From assembly GCA_964586815.1 (NCBI GenBank), contig CAZPIB010000001.1, positions 1-55,528 of the forward strand: DNA of 55,528 bases, written 5' to 3'. Positions 19,734-29,196 of this stretch are shown piece by piece. The DNA comes from CAWUJK01 sp964586815. GTDB lineage: Bacteria > Patescibacteriota > Gracilibacteria > BD1-5 > UBA6164. The notes under the pieces are model-generated. The model was not told the DNA's origin. It searched no databases and was given only the letters and a program-made list of their open reading frames with translations. The stretch's first letter is position 1. Every line of letters begins with the position of its first letter. The position numbers and the translations under genes were made by a program.

Positions 19734-20525
19734 TTAATTAGAATTAGATATTGTACATCAAGTATTTGTTAAAACTCAATTATTATCAACTATTTGATAT
19801 TCAAATTCTGCATGAGTAACTGGAACAATAAGTTTACCAGCTTTTTTTATTTCAATACAATTTCTAAAATCAGAACTTTGCCAAAAATTATTACTTGATT
19901 TAGCTTCTTCTAATAAAATATCAAATGATATTCAACTATTATAAGGCAGATTATTTATAAAATCATAAACTAAATTATGATAATTTTGATTAAAAACAAA
20001 TAAATCTTTCTCTGGAGAATTTTGTATATCTATTGTTGAGTTAGTTGCAACAATTATTGTAGGAAGAATATTTTTAGAAACAGATCTATAATTTCAAGTC
20101 AAAAGAGCTATTGGAAAACCTCAATTCTCAAGAGTAGCTGAAATTTCAAATTCTTGCTTATTTCTTGTGATTGAGTAAGAATAATTTATTCAATTTTTTG
20201 GATCAACTGGAATTTTTTCAAGTGTAGATAATCTAACATTTCTATCTAATTTTCATTGAAAAGCTACTCATGTTCCAGAATATTGTATTTCAAACATTGA
20301 TCATGGATTTGGATAACTTCATCTTTTTTGATAGTGTGTTTTTAATGCAGACTCTACTAATAAAATACTAGAAATTCTACTACTGTCTCTAGCATCTTCT
20401 AAAGATGAGACAAATGAAATCATTCATATAGCTCATAAAATAGTTAATATAACTACTACAATAATTAACTCAATAAAAGTAAATGCTTTTTTATTCCCCC
20501 CAAGGACACTTGTTTCACTGCGCAT
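19734..20525 (-). CDS. Type IV prepilin-like protein
   Basis: 263 residues. The N-terminus is a prepilin signal: a short basic leader MRSETSVLGGNKKA followed by FTFIELIIVVVILTILGAIG, with Glu at position 5 after the likely cleavage site. The residue before the Phe is Ala instead of the usual Gly, which is rarer but known. The globular part begins SLEDARDSSRISSILLVESA and has paired Cys near the end (FRNCIEI and NTGCTIS). It should feed the pilus machine encoded at 36.7-42.4 kb. Its first ten codons come from the dispersed repeat (20496-20525), so the true start could be debated, but no other upstream ATG fits. Confidence 0.8.
20496..20525 (-). repeat. Dispersed GC-richer repeat, copy 2 (prepilin start)
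   Basis: Read on the minus strand: ATGCGCAGTGAAACAAGTGT then CCTTGGGGGG. It is almost identical to the copy at the start of the FtsQ-like gene (46458-46487) and supplies the codons MRSETSVLGG. Confidence 0.6.
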
Positions 20526-20584
20526 ATTTTTTTATTTATTAATAATAATATTCACATAAATTATAAAAAATGATATTATATCTT

Positions 20585-21994
20585 TTAATTTATCTGTAAC
20601 TCATCACTAATTTTTTTATTATTTTTTAGTGGTTGTTTAAATTTTTTGTAAATTGAAAAAAATTCTTTAAAAATTATATTTCAATCTTTATCAAAATATT
20701 TAATTTCATAGTTATTAACTCCTTTTTTAAGAGTTCAATGTTCTACAAAAGCATGATACCTCCAAGTTGATCCATTAAATGATCTAAGTGTATGACCATT
20801 TATTGAAACATTAGCTACATCTTTATTTAATACTCTTCATCTAATTGTAACTTGACTAGATTGTGTTGTAAATTTTCCTGTTTTAGTTGGTTGATAAATC
20901 TGGAAATCATTTGGACTTATTTTAAAATTTTTAAGAGTTTTACTTGTATTTCACAAATTAGTATTTGAGATAGAAGAAGAATCTCTATATAATGTAATAA
21001 CTTCTTTCGATATAATATTTAATTGCTTATTAAATATTTTTATAACTAAATCATTAATCTTAAAGTCTAGTGAAAATCATTTTAAAGAAAAAGTTCAAAT
21101 ATTAGGACTTAATTCTGTTTCTATATTATTTATAGTTATTTTTCATACTTTTAATGGATCATACCTTCCTATTATATCAATAGAATTAGTATTTACATAA
21201 GTTTCATCTTGTATTGTCTCAAATGAAATTAAATTTTCTACAGAATCTAAATTAGTATTTTCTTCAAGTAGTAAATTAGAACCTAAATTTTCTTTATTTT
21301 TTTTAATTAATATCTTATCTCAATTATTTAATTTAAACCAAGGAGATAGTTTAAAAAACTCATTTATCTCTCTTTTTTCTGAATCTAAATTAATATTAGA
21401 AGAAATTGAGTTTTTAGAACTTATAGATAGTTTTTCTAAGCTTTCTAGTTGAGCTGATTTTCAGGCTAAATTTGATACTAGTATATTTCATACAATAGAA
21501 TATATGGTTGATTCTAAAACATTTTGATTTAAGTTAACAATAGATCAAGAAGGTATAGAAAGTTCAGAGAATTTCATAGATATATCTATATCTCTCATAG
21601 ATTCAATCCACAAATCTCCTGATTTTAGAATCATACTTCAATCATTTCTATATAAAAGTTCTCATTTTTCATTTAACTTCATTTTTGCAAAAAATGGAAA
21701 ATTTATATCTACACTTCAGTATTCAACACTTATTTTTTCTGATTTTTGCAAAGAAATAGAATCTTCTATTAAAACTTTTTTTCAATTTTCATAAATAATA
21801 TAAGCTTTTGTATCAATTGTTCAGAGAGAAATCTGAACTTCTTTAAAGTTAGAAGCCATATTATCATCTATTTTACTAGTATCTTCTCCTGAAAATATAC
21901 TATAAAGTAAAAATAAAATTAAAAGCAATCAAATAAAAGGAACAGCATAATCTTTTAAAGTTTTTGATAAATTATTATTTCTATATCTTGTCAT
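20585..21994 (-). CDS. Membrane protein with FecR-like domain and C-terminal Ig-like domain
   Basis: 469 residues. One membrane segment near the N-terminus (AVPFIGLLLILFLLYSIF, about 17-34), then a FecR-like region: LQKSEKISVEYGSVDINFPF, LLYRNDGSMILKSGDLWIES (about 80-130). FecR domains sense or transmit signals across the envelope. A middle segment has low similarity to anything I know. The last 90 residues (TTQSSQVTIRGRVLNKDVAN, NGHTLRSFNGSTWRYHAFVE) are a bacterial Ig-like domain with a VTIxGxVxxxxxVxVNG pattern. It lies between the prepilin and the DUF916-like gene in the same direction. A surface or sensing role is inferred. Confidence 0.6.
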
Positions 21995-22129
21995 AAAAAA
22001 TATTTTATAAAATTAAATATAATCTATATATTTATAAGGAAATATTCCTTTTTTTCAAGATTAAAATCATTTTTTGTAACTTAAAGTTAATTTTTTTTAA
22101 ATTAATACTAATTTAGTTAATAGTAAATA
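21995..22129. other. AT-rich intergenic region
   Basis: 135 bases between two minus-strand genes. It should hold the promoter of the FecR-like gene; no confident -35/-10 pair could be picked. Confidence 0.3.
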
Positions 22130-23773
22130 TTATTTGTTTAGTTTTATTTTTTCTTTTACTAAAGCTTTTTCTATTTCTTCAATAGCTTTTGGTCAAATTC
22201 ATTTAATTTTCAATAAATCTTTTTTTGTTTTTTTCTTAAAATCAGAAATAAACTTTAGTTTATTTTTTATTAAAATATCTTTTGTTTTTTCTTTTATATT
22301 TAGCTCTTTAGTTTTTAGTTTTTGTTTAATTGTTTTTCCTATAATAATAGATTTTTTTCATTTAATTTTATTAAATATTACTACTAATAAACTTATTAAT
22401 ATAATAATTCAAATTAATATTATAAAAAAATATGGATTTAAAGAAACAAACCTTTCTTTAAATTGTATTTCAAAATCTTGTGCAGAATTAAACTCAATTA
22501 TTTCTCAATTTTCATCAATATAATTTATATTAAATTGTGCTGTTATAGTTTTATTATTATTTCTTGTAGCAAATCTCTCCCAAGGCATTAAAAAAACTTT
22601 TTTTTCTAAATTCTTTTTTGTATAATATTCAGATGGGCTTTTATATTTTAGTATTTTTTCTCAATCTATATATTGAAAATATGGAAATCATTTAAAACTT
22701 CAATCAAAAACTCTTTTTGTTCAAGGTAAAATATTTCCTCAAATATCATTAAATGGTATATAATCTACTATTTTCTCTCAAATAATTGCTCATTTATCAT
22801 TTTTAATAATTTTTTTTCATATATTATTTATTTGTTTTCATTGCTCATCTACAAGAACTATTTTACCACTTGGTTCTACATGAATATTTCATTCATTTTT
22901 TATTGGAATAGAAATTTGAATTTTAAAATCTTTATCATTAATAATATCTTTTAAATCAATATTTTCAATGTCTCAAGTTAATTCAGAAATAATTTCATCA
23001 AAATTATTTATACATTTTCAATCATATTCACTATTTGTTAAATCAACTACACAGTCATCTTTTTTTAAAATTATCTCATCAATATGGGTATTATTATTTA
23101 ATTCTCAAGTATTAGTTACTAATATGTCATTATTTAAATTTTGTTCTAAGCATTTTCAATCATAATAATTTCATGATTTATCACCTCAGGTTTCATTACA
23201 TATATCCATACCTATTACTTTTGATCCTCATCACCCAGAACCTCATATTATTGGATTACCAATTTGAATTTCGACATTAATTTCTCAGGTAACTTTTAAT
23301 AAAATAAGCACTCAATAATGTAGATTTATTCAAATATTAGTTCCTGAAGATTGTTCAGAATTATTTTTTTTAAAAAATATTGCTCAATAATGACCTCAAG
23401 GAGTAGCATTTGTTGGAATATCTATTACAAAATTGATAGTTTTTATCTCATTGGGTGCTATATAAAACTCTGGAGTATCTATTGTAATCCAATTACTTAA
23501 ATTTTGACTGTAAACTTCTTCAGATTTTCTAATAAAATTAGGAATTCAAGTTTCTCAAGAAGCTATAAAATCTGATTTTCAAGTAATAATATGAATTGTA
23601 GAATCTGTTTTATTATGTAGAGTTGCTTCTCTTGATATACTTGTTCAAGTATCTGCAGTTAATTCATGTGTTATAGGACTAACAGCCATATTTATAGCTC
23701 AAAAAGTGATATTTATTATAAAAAAATTAAATATCAGAAATAAAAAACTAATTAGTATTTTTTGTAATTTCAT
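22130..23773 (-). CDS. DUF916-like surface protein with cytoplasmic helix-hairpin-helix tail
   Basis: 547 residues. Signal peptide (MKLQKILISFLFLIFNFFII). Residues about 30-150 match the DUF916/WxL-interacting pattern: SPITHELTADTGTSISREAT, NWITIDTPEFYIAPNEIKTI, IDIPTNATPGGHYGAIFFKK. A long beta-rich segment with two paired Cys loops follows (MDICNETGG...KCLEQN; DDCVVDL...KCIN). One membrane helix (PYFFIILIGIIILISLLVVI, about 455-475) precedes a basic cytoplasmic tail that ends KDLLKIKGIGPKAIEEIEKA, a helix-hairpin-helix GxGxK motif. HhH motifs bind DNA backbone non-specifically. Why a surface protein carries one inside the cell is unknown. No HhH occurs in DUF916 proteins I know. Confidence 0.65.
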
Positions 23774-23841
23774 ATATAAATATATATTATAAATTATTAT
23801 ATATAGTATAGTTTAGTTTTTTAAATAAGAAAATCAATTTT

Positions 23842-24900
23842 ATGTTTATGTTTATTAAAAAATATTTTACAGTATTATTTATTATTTTATTTATAATCTT
23901 TTTTTCTATTTTTAATAAAGAAGAGTTTTTACAACACTATAAAAATAAAACTTATATTTTAGAACAAGAAATAAACTTAGAAAAATCTATCTCTAATTTT
24001 AGATTAGAAAATATAAAAGATATAAAAAATACTAAATTTTATTATACTCCAAACAAAAAACTACTAGATAAAATTATAAATAAAATAAATATTTCAGAAG
24101 AGAGAATTTTTTTAGAAGTATATATCTTAACTGAGAAAAGGATTCAAAAAGCTTTAGTAAAAGCTAAAAATAGATGAGTTGAAGTAAAGGTAATTCTTGA
24201 AAAAAATCCATATAAAGCTACTCATATAAATAATAAATCTTTTAAATATTTATATAAGTCCTGAGTTGAAATAGTTTGGTCAAATCCTGATTTATATACC
24301 CTTAATCATTCAAAGTTTATTATTATTGATAATGAAGTTATTGTTTCTACTTGAAATTTTTCTTATTCAACTTTTGCTTTTAATAGAGATTTATTTTTAT
24401 TTATTAAGGATAAAAATATTTTAAATAAATTTAAAAAAATATTTTCTTGAGATTTTGAACAAAAAAATAATTTAGTTTATGATGATAATTTAGTTTTATC
24501 TCCGGATTATTCTAGGGATAAAATTAGTATAATGTTTGAAGAATCTAATAAAAGTTTAGATTTATATTTTCAATATTTAAAAGACTCTAATCTAGAAAAA
24601 TTATTAATTCAAAAGACGCAATCTTGAGTAAAAATTAGAATAATAGTTTCAGAAAGATTTTTAGAAAATAATCCTGATAAAGTATATTTTTTAGAAAAAA
24701 AGTGAATAAAAATAAAAGCACTTAAGTCTGCAAAAATGCATAGTAAGGCTATATTAGTTGATAATAAATATTTATTTATATGAAGTATAAATTTTTCAAG
24801 ATATAGTTTAGATAAAAATAGAGAAACAGGAATTATACTTACTAATAAAGATATAATTAAAAATTTTAGGGAACTATTTGAAAAAGATTTTGCAAAATAA
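23842..24900 (+). CDS. Phospholipase D-like protein (HKD family), membrane-anchored
   Basis: 352 residues with an N-terminal membrane helix (FTVLFIILFIIFFSIF). Two HKD motifs are complete: HSKFIIIDNEVIVSTGNFS (about residues 154-172) and HSKAILVDNKYLFIGSINFS (about 297-316), each with the downstream Gly-Asn/Ser-Phe-Ser. The superfamily includes cardiolipin synthase, Nuc-type nucleases and ComEC-unrelated secreted nucleases. The short single-anchored layout fits an extracytoplasmic endonuclease or a minimal phospholipid synthase; the sequence does not decide. An in-frame ATG at 23848 is an alternative start. Divergent from the DUF916-like gene. Confidence 0.8.
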
Positions 24901-24945
24901 AAATAAATATGCTAGTATATTTACATATATTGTAAATATACTTTT

Positions 24946-27462
24946 ATGTTAAAATTTTTAAAAATCATAGTTTGAATTTTTTCTTTTGGATTGTTATTAT
25001 TACTTATAAGTGTAAGTTTTTTTTGATGAGATAAAAAAATAGATAAAGATTTAGATTTTTTATTTTATGATAATGAAGTAAAAAATCTTATGCTAAGCAC
25101 TAAGATTTATAAGATAAATAATCTTGACCAAATTTTTTACTTAAAAAATGATTCTTTTAGTGTAGAAAAAAAACTTGAAAAAACATATATTAATTTAAAA
25201 AAAGGATCATTTGTATTAAACTTAAATGATTTAACAAAAAATTATTTTATAAAAATGGATTGATTTAAACTAGAGTTGCCTTCAGCTTGAAGTATATATA
25301 TTAATACATCTTCAAATAGAACAACTATTTTTTCTTTAAATTGATCTTTTTATTTACATTTTTTAGATAAAAATAATAATCTAATAAATAAGTATTTTAT
25401 GTATCCTCATCAATGGATAAAGGCAAATCCAAAACTTAATATAATTTATAAAAATGCAGATCTATATAGAATAAAAACTTCTACACAAAATGGTTTTTTT
25501 GCAAAAAGTATGTATTTATTATTTGATGTTAATAATTTAAAAGAAGAAGAAAAAAATAAATTTATACAGTTATTTTGAGAAGAAAGTATTGATTTAGTGA
25601 TTAGTTATTTAAAATTTAAAAAAGAAACATATTCTAAAAATAGAATTATACTTAGAAAAATAAATAGTATTGAAAAAAATTCTTTTCCTTTATGAAGTTT
25701 TTTAGATGAATACTATAAATTTTTTATTAATGACACAAAAAGATCTTATTTTTTACAGTCTAATATTTTTAATAAAATAATTTATTTGGTAAATTATAAT
25801 TATAATGAAAAAATTTTAAATAAAATAACAAATGATTTAAATATCTTAAAATATCTTAATATATTTAAATATAAACAATTAAATAGTATTATTGATAGAA
25901 TTTATAATAATTTTATTATTATGAATAATGAAAAGTTGGTAAATTTTATTTTATTAAAAGAGCCAAATTTTGACTTTAATAGAATTAAATTTTCAATTCC
26001 TTTAAAAGAGTATTTTACAAAATATAATTTTTGACAAAGCTATAAAAATATAAAAGAATTTGATTCTTTTACTAATATATTTTTAAGCAATACTCTGGAT
26101 GTAAATACAAATAAGATAGAATCATTTATGTTTTATCTTTCAGAATATATTAATTGAAGCTTATTTCAAGTAGATGTTTTTTATAAATGAGATTTTTCTA
26201 TAAATACAAATTATTTATCAAATCAAATTAATATTTTAAGAAATTACATTAATTTAAATAAAAAAATATATTTCTGAGAAGAGTCAAATAATATAAAAAA
26301 ACTTACAAGTTTACAAAAAAATAAAAAGATTTTAGATAATATCAGTATTTTTCTTAGAAAAAACTTTTTTCTAGAGCATAGAAATGTAAATAGTAATATT
26401 TTATTATTAAATAATATTAATTATGACTTAAAAGATATTAAGGCATTAAAAAAAGAAGTAAATAGAATGATTTCTTTATCTTATATAAATAAGGAAATAG
26501 TAGATAATAATATTATTCTAAAAAATGATTATATTAACTTAGAAGAAAAGTTTAAAGAGTTATTTTTAGCACTTACAAATTATGAACAATATAAGGTAAA
26601 ATATGATTTGTTATTAAAAAAACTACATACCTCAAGATGAATTTGAGCTAAAACCTTAAAAGAATATTGAGTAGATTACGTATATAATTACTTATCACAG
26701 TTTAATTGATTTAATTTTAGTAGATACACTATAGTAAAAAAAGAAGATTTTTTTGTAATAAGTAATGTTTTTATTTTAGGGAAACAATATAAAGTTAATT
26801 TCTACCCCAACTTATGAAATAGAATTGATTTTCTTAATCAAGAAAATATTGTTTTTTTATCATATGATTTAGATAGAATAGAGCCTTTATTGGCAGACAA
26901 ATATAAATGAGCAGAATCAGAATTTAAATATAGATATGATTTTAAAAATTTTTTCTTAGAAAGACTAAGTTCCAATGAAACAAAAAATTATGTAAATATA
27001 AAAAAATTATGTAATCTTAGATGAAAATTACCTAACCCAAATTATAGTAAATATAAGTGAAATGAAATGTGTATTAGTAGAGTATTTGATTCTCCTGTTA
27101 TTTCAGAGTTTAAAAGAAATACCCTTCTAAGAGAAGAATTTTCAATTTTAAGTAATTTTTTTACTATAGCTTATAGAAATTTATCTGTAGAAATAATTAA
27201 TTGAGAGTATCTTATAAAAATAAATAATGCATCTTTAAAATTTTATTTATTAGATTCAAATAATAGAAAAGTGATTTATAATATAAATTATAATTCATAT
27301 TATGACTTTAAAACTAAGAGTTTTTATAATATAACTTTTAGAATCAAAGAAGATAAAAATAAACATATATCAAAAAAATCTTATTTTAACTTCAAAGGAA
27401 GAAAAATAAATATAAAAGATTTAGAAAAAGAGTTACTAGAATTTTTACAAAATGTTAATTAA
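24946..27462 (+). CDS. Large membrane-anchored protein of unknown function
   Basis: 838 residues, not recognised. An N-terminal membrane helix (FLKIIVGIFSFGLLLLLISV) is followed by a beta region that may be FecR-like (YFIKMDGFKLELPSAGSIYI, SNRTTIFSLNGSFYLHFLD, about 95-140). About 500 residues of Asn/Lys/Ile-rich helical sequence follow, with coiled-coil tendency around 440-560. Near the end two Cys lie in KKLCNLRGKLPNPNYSKYKG and MCISRVF, then a beta-rich C-terminus. It starts 45 bases after the PLD-like gene, so the two are probably cotranscribed. The extreme AT bias makes family recognition hard by eye; a structure prediction would help most. Confidence 0.55.
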
Positions 27463-27479
27463 TTTTAATTTAAAACACA

Positions 27480-27521
27480 AAAAAAAGTATTTTTGAATTT
27501 TAATTCAAAAATACTTTTTTT
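27480..27521. terminator. Bidirectional terminator
   Basis: AAAAAAGTATTTTTGAATT and AATTCAAAAATACTTTTTT form a nearly perfect 19-bp stem with a TT loop between the convergent ends of the 838-residue gene (plus) and rpmE (minus). A-tract and T-tract make it work both ways. Confidence 0.9.
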
Positions 27522-27522
27522 A

Positions 27523-27750
27523 CTATTTTTGTTTAGCTTTTTTAAATTCTTCTGCTTTTTTCATTCTAGCATAATATTTATCAACTGCACCAGTTTTAAG
27601 AATTTTTTGTTCACCAGTATAAAAAGGATGACAAGCTGAACATATTTCAATTCTTGTATCTGAATCAATAGTTGATTTAGATGGAAACTTTGCTCCACAT
27701 GAGCATTCAATTAAAATTGAATTTGCAATAGGATGTAAATCTGTTTTCAT
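27523..27750 (-). CDS. rpmE: 50S ribosomal protein bL31, zinc-binding type
   Basis: 75 residues. bL31 bridges the subunits at the central protuberance. MKTDLHPIANSILIECSCGA carries a CxC pair and IEICSACHPFYTGEQK the CxxC pair, so this is the zinc-bound C+ form. It ends with KAEEFKKAKQ. No TGA codon. A small hairpin lies in its leader. Confidence 0.93.
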   Translation of the reverse strand: MKTDLHPIANSILIECSCGAKFPSKSTIDSDTRIEICSACHPFYTGEQKILKTGAVDKYYARMKKAEEFKKAKQK

Positions 27751-27765
27751 AATTTTTTAATTTTA

Positions 27766-27787
27766 TTTACAGGCCAAGTACCAGTAA
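27766..27787 (-). promoter_or_regulatory. Leader hairpin upstream of rpmE
   Basis: On the minus strand TTTACTGG-TACTTGG-CCTGTAAA can form a 7-bp stem with a T-T mismatch, 16 bases before the rpmE start. GC content is higher than its surroundings. A ribosomal-protein or repair control site is possible; no family recognised. Confidence 0.3.
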
Positions 27788-27818
27788 AAATATAATAATA
27801 TATTGGATGTATAAAAAA

Positions 27819-27904
27819 TGGTGCCCAAGGAGAGAATCGAACTCTCACTCGGTTAAGAACTGGCTTCTAAGACCAGCGTGTCTACCAATTTCACCACTTG
27901 GGCA
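27819..27904 (-). tRNA. tRNA-Leu(UAG)
   Basis: 86 nt with encoded CCA. The acceptor arm TGCCCAA pairs with TTGGGCA. The anticodon stem CTGGT..GCCAG encloses CTTAGAA, giving anticodon UAG. A long variable arm and GTTCGATTC T-loop are those of a class II tRNA. Confidence 0.93.
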
Positions 27905-27941
27905 TTTTTTAATAACTATTTTGTATCTTAAATAAAGAAAA

Positions 27942-28026
27942 TGGTGGGCAGAGGGGGATTTGAACCCGCGAAAGCTAAGCTAAGGGAGTTACAGTCCCTT
28001 CCATTTGACCACTCTGGAATCTGCCC
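27942..28026 (-). tRNA. tRNA-Tyr(GUA)
   Basis: 85 nt with encoded CCA. GGGCAGA pairs with TCTGCCC. The anticodon arm GGGACTGTAACTCCC gives anticodon GUA. The long variable arm is expected for bacterial tRNA-Tyr; T-loop GGTTCAAATCC. Confidence 0.93.
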
Positions 28027-28043
28027 ATATTTTTAAAAATTAA

Positions 28044-28080
28044 GACCTTTCAAAAGAAAGGTCCCTACAATTTATTGTAG
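28044..28080 (-). other. Two tandem hairpins between tRNA-Thr and tRNA-Tyr
   Basis: GACCTTTC-AAAA-GAAAGGTC (28044-28063) is an 8-bp perfect stem, followed after one base by CTACAA-TTTA-TTGTAG (28065-28080). GC content of the first is high for this genome. They may terminate the tRNA-Thr transcript or serve as a processing site. Confidence 0.5.
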
Positions 28081-28119
28081 ATATGCTTTTTTATAGTACA
28101 TATTAAAGTAATTTTTAAA

Positions 28120-28195
28120 TGGAGCCAATTATCGGAGTCGAACCGATGACCGTTCGCTTACAAGGCGAATGCTCTACCAACTGAGCTAAATTGGC
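28120..28195 (-). tRNA. tRNA-Thr(UGU)
   Basis: 76 nt with encoded CCA. GCCAATT pairs with AATTGGC; D-loop AGCTCAGTTGGTAGAGC is canonical. Anticodon loop CTTGTAA gives UGU. T-arm GGTTCGACTCC. Confidence 0.94.
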
Positions 28196-28269
28196 CTTAT
28201 TTTTAGTACTTTTTTTAAAAACAGAAATACTATATTCAAAACATAAATTTTTGCAAATTTTTTTATAAG

Positions 28270-28632
28270 TTATTTTTGTTTTCTAACTTCTTTAAGTCTA
28301 GCAGCTTTACCAGTAAGTTTTCTTATAAATCCAATATTTTTTCTTCTAACTTTAAATTGTCTAATTATATCAATTTGTTTAATGGTAGGAGAATGAACAG
28401 CAAATACTTTTTCAACACCAAAAGCTCCAATTTTTCTCCTAACAGTTATAGTTTTTTCTAAAAGAGATTTACCTGCAATTTTAATAACCAAACCTTTATA
28501 TTTTTGAATTCTTTCTTTATTACCTTCTTTAATTATTTGATGAATTTCTACTTCCATACCAGTTTTAATTTCTTCTCTACCTTCTTGTAAAAATTCTTCT
28601 TGAACTTTTTTAACCATTGCTGAATTAGTCAT
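28270..28632 (-). CDS. rplS: 50S ribosomal protein bL19
   Basis: 120 residues. bL19 lies at the subunit interface. GMEVEIHQIIKEGNKERIQK, YKGLVIKIAGKSLLEKTIT, VRRKIGAFGVEKVFAVHSPT and FKVRRKNIGFIRKLTGKAAR follow the family closely. No in-frame TGA. In the same direction as the three tRNAs downstream, 74 bases apart. Confidence 0.95.
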   Translation of the reverse strand: MTNSAMVKKVQEEFLQEGREEIKTGMEVEIHQIIKEGNKERIQKYKGLVIKIAGKSLLEKTITVRRKIGAFGVEKVFAVHSPTIKQIDIIRQFKVRRKNIGFIRKLTGKAARLKEVRKQK

Positions 28633-28692
28633 ATATTGTTAATATTTTAATATAAATAAAAATTTCCTTATTTGAAATTGTGCATATCATAT

Positions 28693-28731
28693 AAAAAAAA
28701 ACTATAAAATCAAATTTATTTTATAGTTTTT
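28693..28731 (-). terminator. Rho-independent terminator after slyD-like gene
   Basis: AAAAACTATAAAAT...ATTTTATAGTTTTT with loop CAAATTT or similar, flanked by A and T tracts. It lies between the FKBP gene and rplS, both on the minus strand. Confidence 0.8.
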
Positions 28732-29166
28732 TTATTTAATTTCTTCAATCTTAATTTCAAAAGTTAAATCTTTTCAAGCAAGTGCATGATTTGTGTCAAG
28801 TGTAATTGTTTCTTCACAATCATCACATATTTCATATTCTCACATCTGAGTTGGAAGTTTTTCTCCTGTTTTAAGTTCAAATCAAGCAGCAGTAAAACTT
28901 ACTAAATCTTTTTTTGGAATAATCTGTTTTTTTGATTTATCAATTTCTCAATAAGCTTTTTTTGCCTCTATTTCAACTATCTTTGTTTCTCCTAATTTCA
29001 TTCAAATAACTCAAGCATCAAATCAAGCTATCATTTGACCAGTTCCAGCTGTGAATTCTAGAGGTTTCCCTCATTGTTTTTTAGTTGAGTCAAATATAGT
29101 TCCATCTTTTAAACTACCAGTATAACTAACTGCTATATTACTTCCTTTTTCTACTATTTGTGTCAT
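28732..29166 (-). CDS. FKBP-type peptidyl-prolyl isomerase, SlyD-like, cytoplasmic
   Basis: 144 residues. SlyD-type enzymes isomerise prolyl bonds and chaperone folding through an inserted flap domain. VSYTGSLKDGTIFDSTKK, PLEFTAGTGQMIAGFDAGVI, GMKLGETKIVEIEAKKAYGE form the FKBP part. The insert-in-flap region runs over about residues 75-125, with CDDCEE inside it, then DTNHALAGKDLTFEIKIEE closes the fold. There is no signal peptide, in contrast to its neighbour, of which it is a paralogue. The His-rich SlyD tail is missing. Confidence 0.9.
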
Positions 29167-29196
29167 TTATTTATTTTTAGTATTAGTAAGTTTTTT

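Noticed and set aside
23842..24900. Calling the PLD-like protein cardiolipin synthase
   Set aside because: It has two HKD motifs but only one membrane anchor and a short length; sequence alone does not separate it from secreted nucleases.
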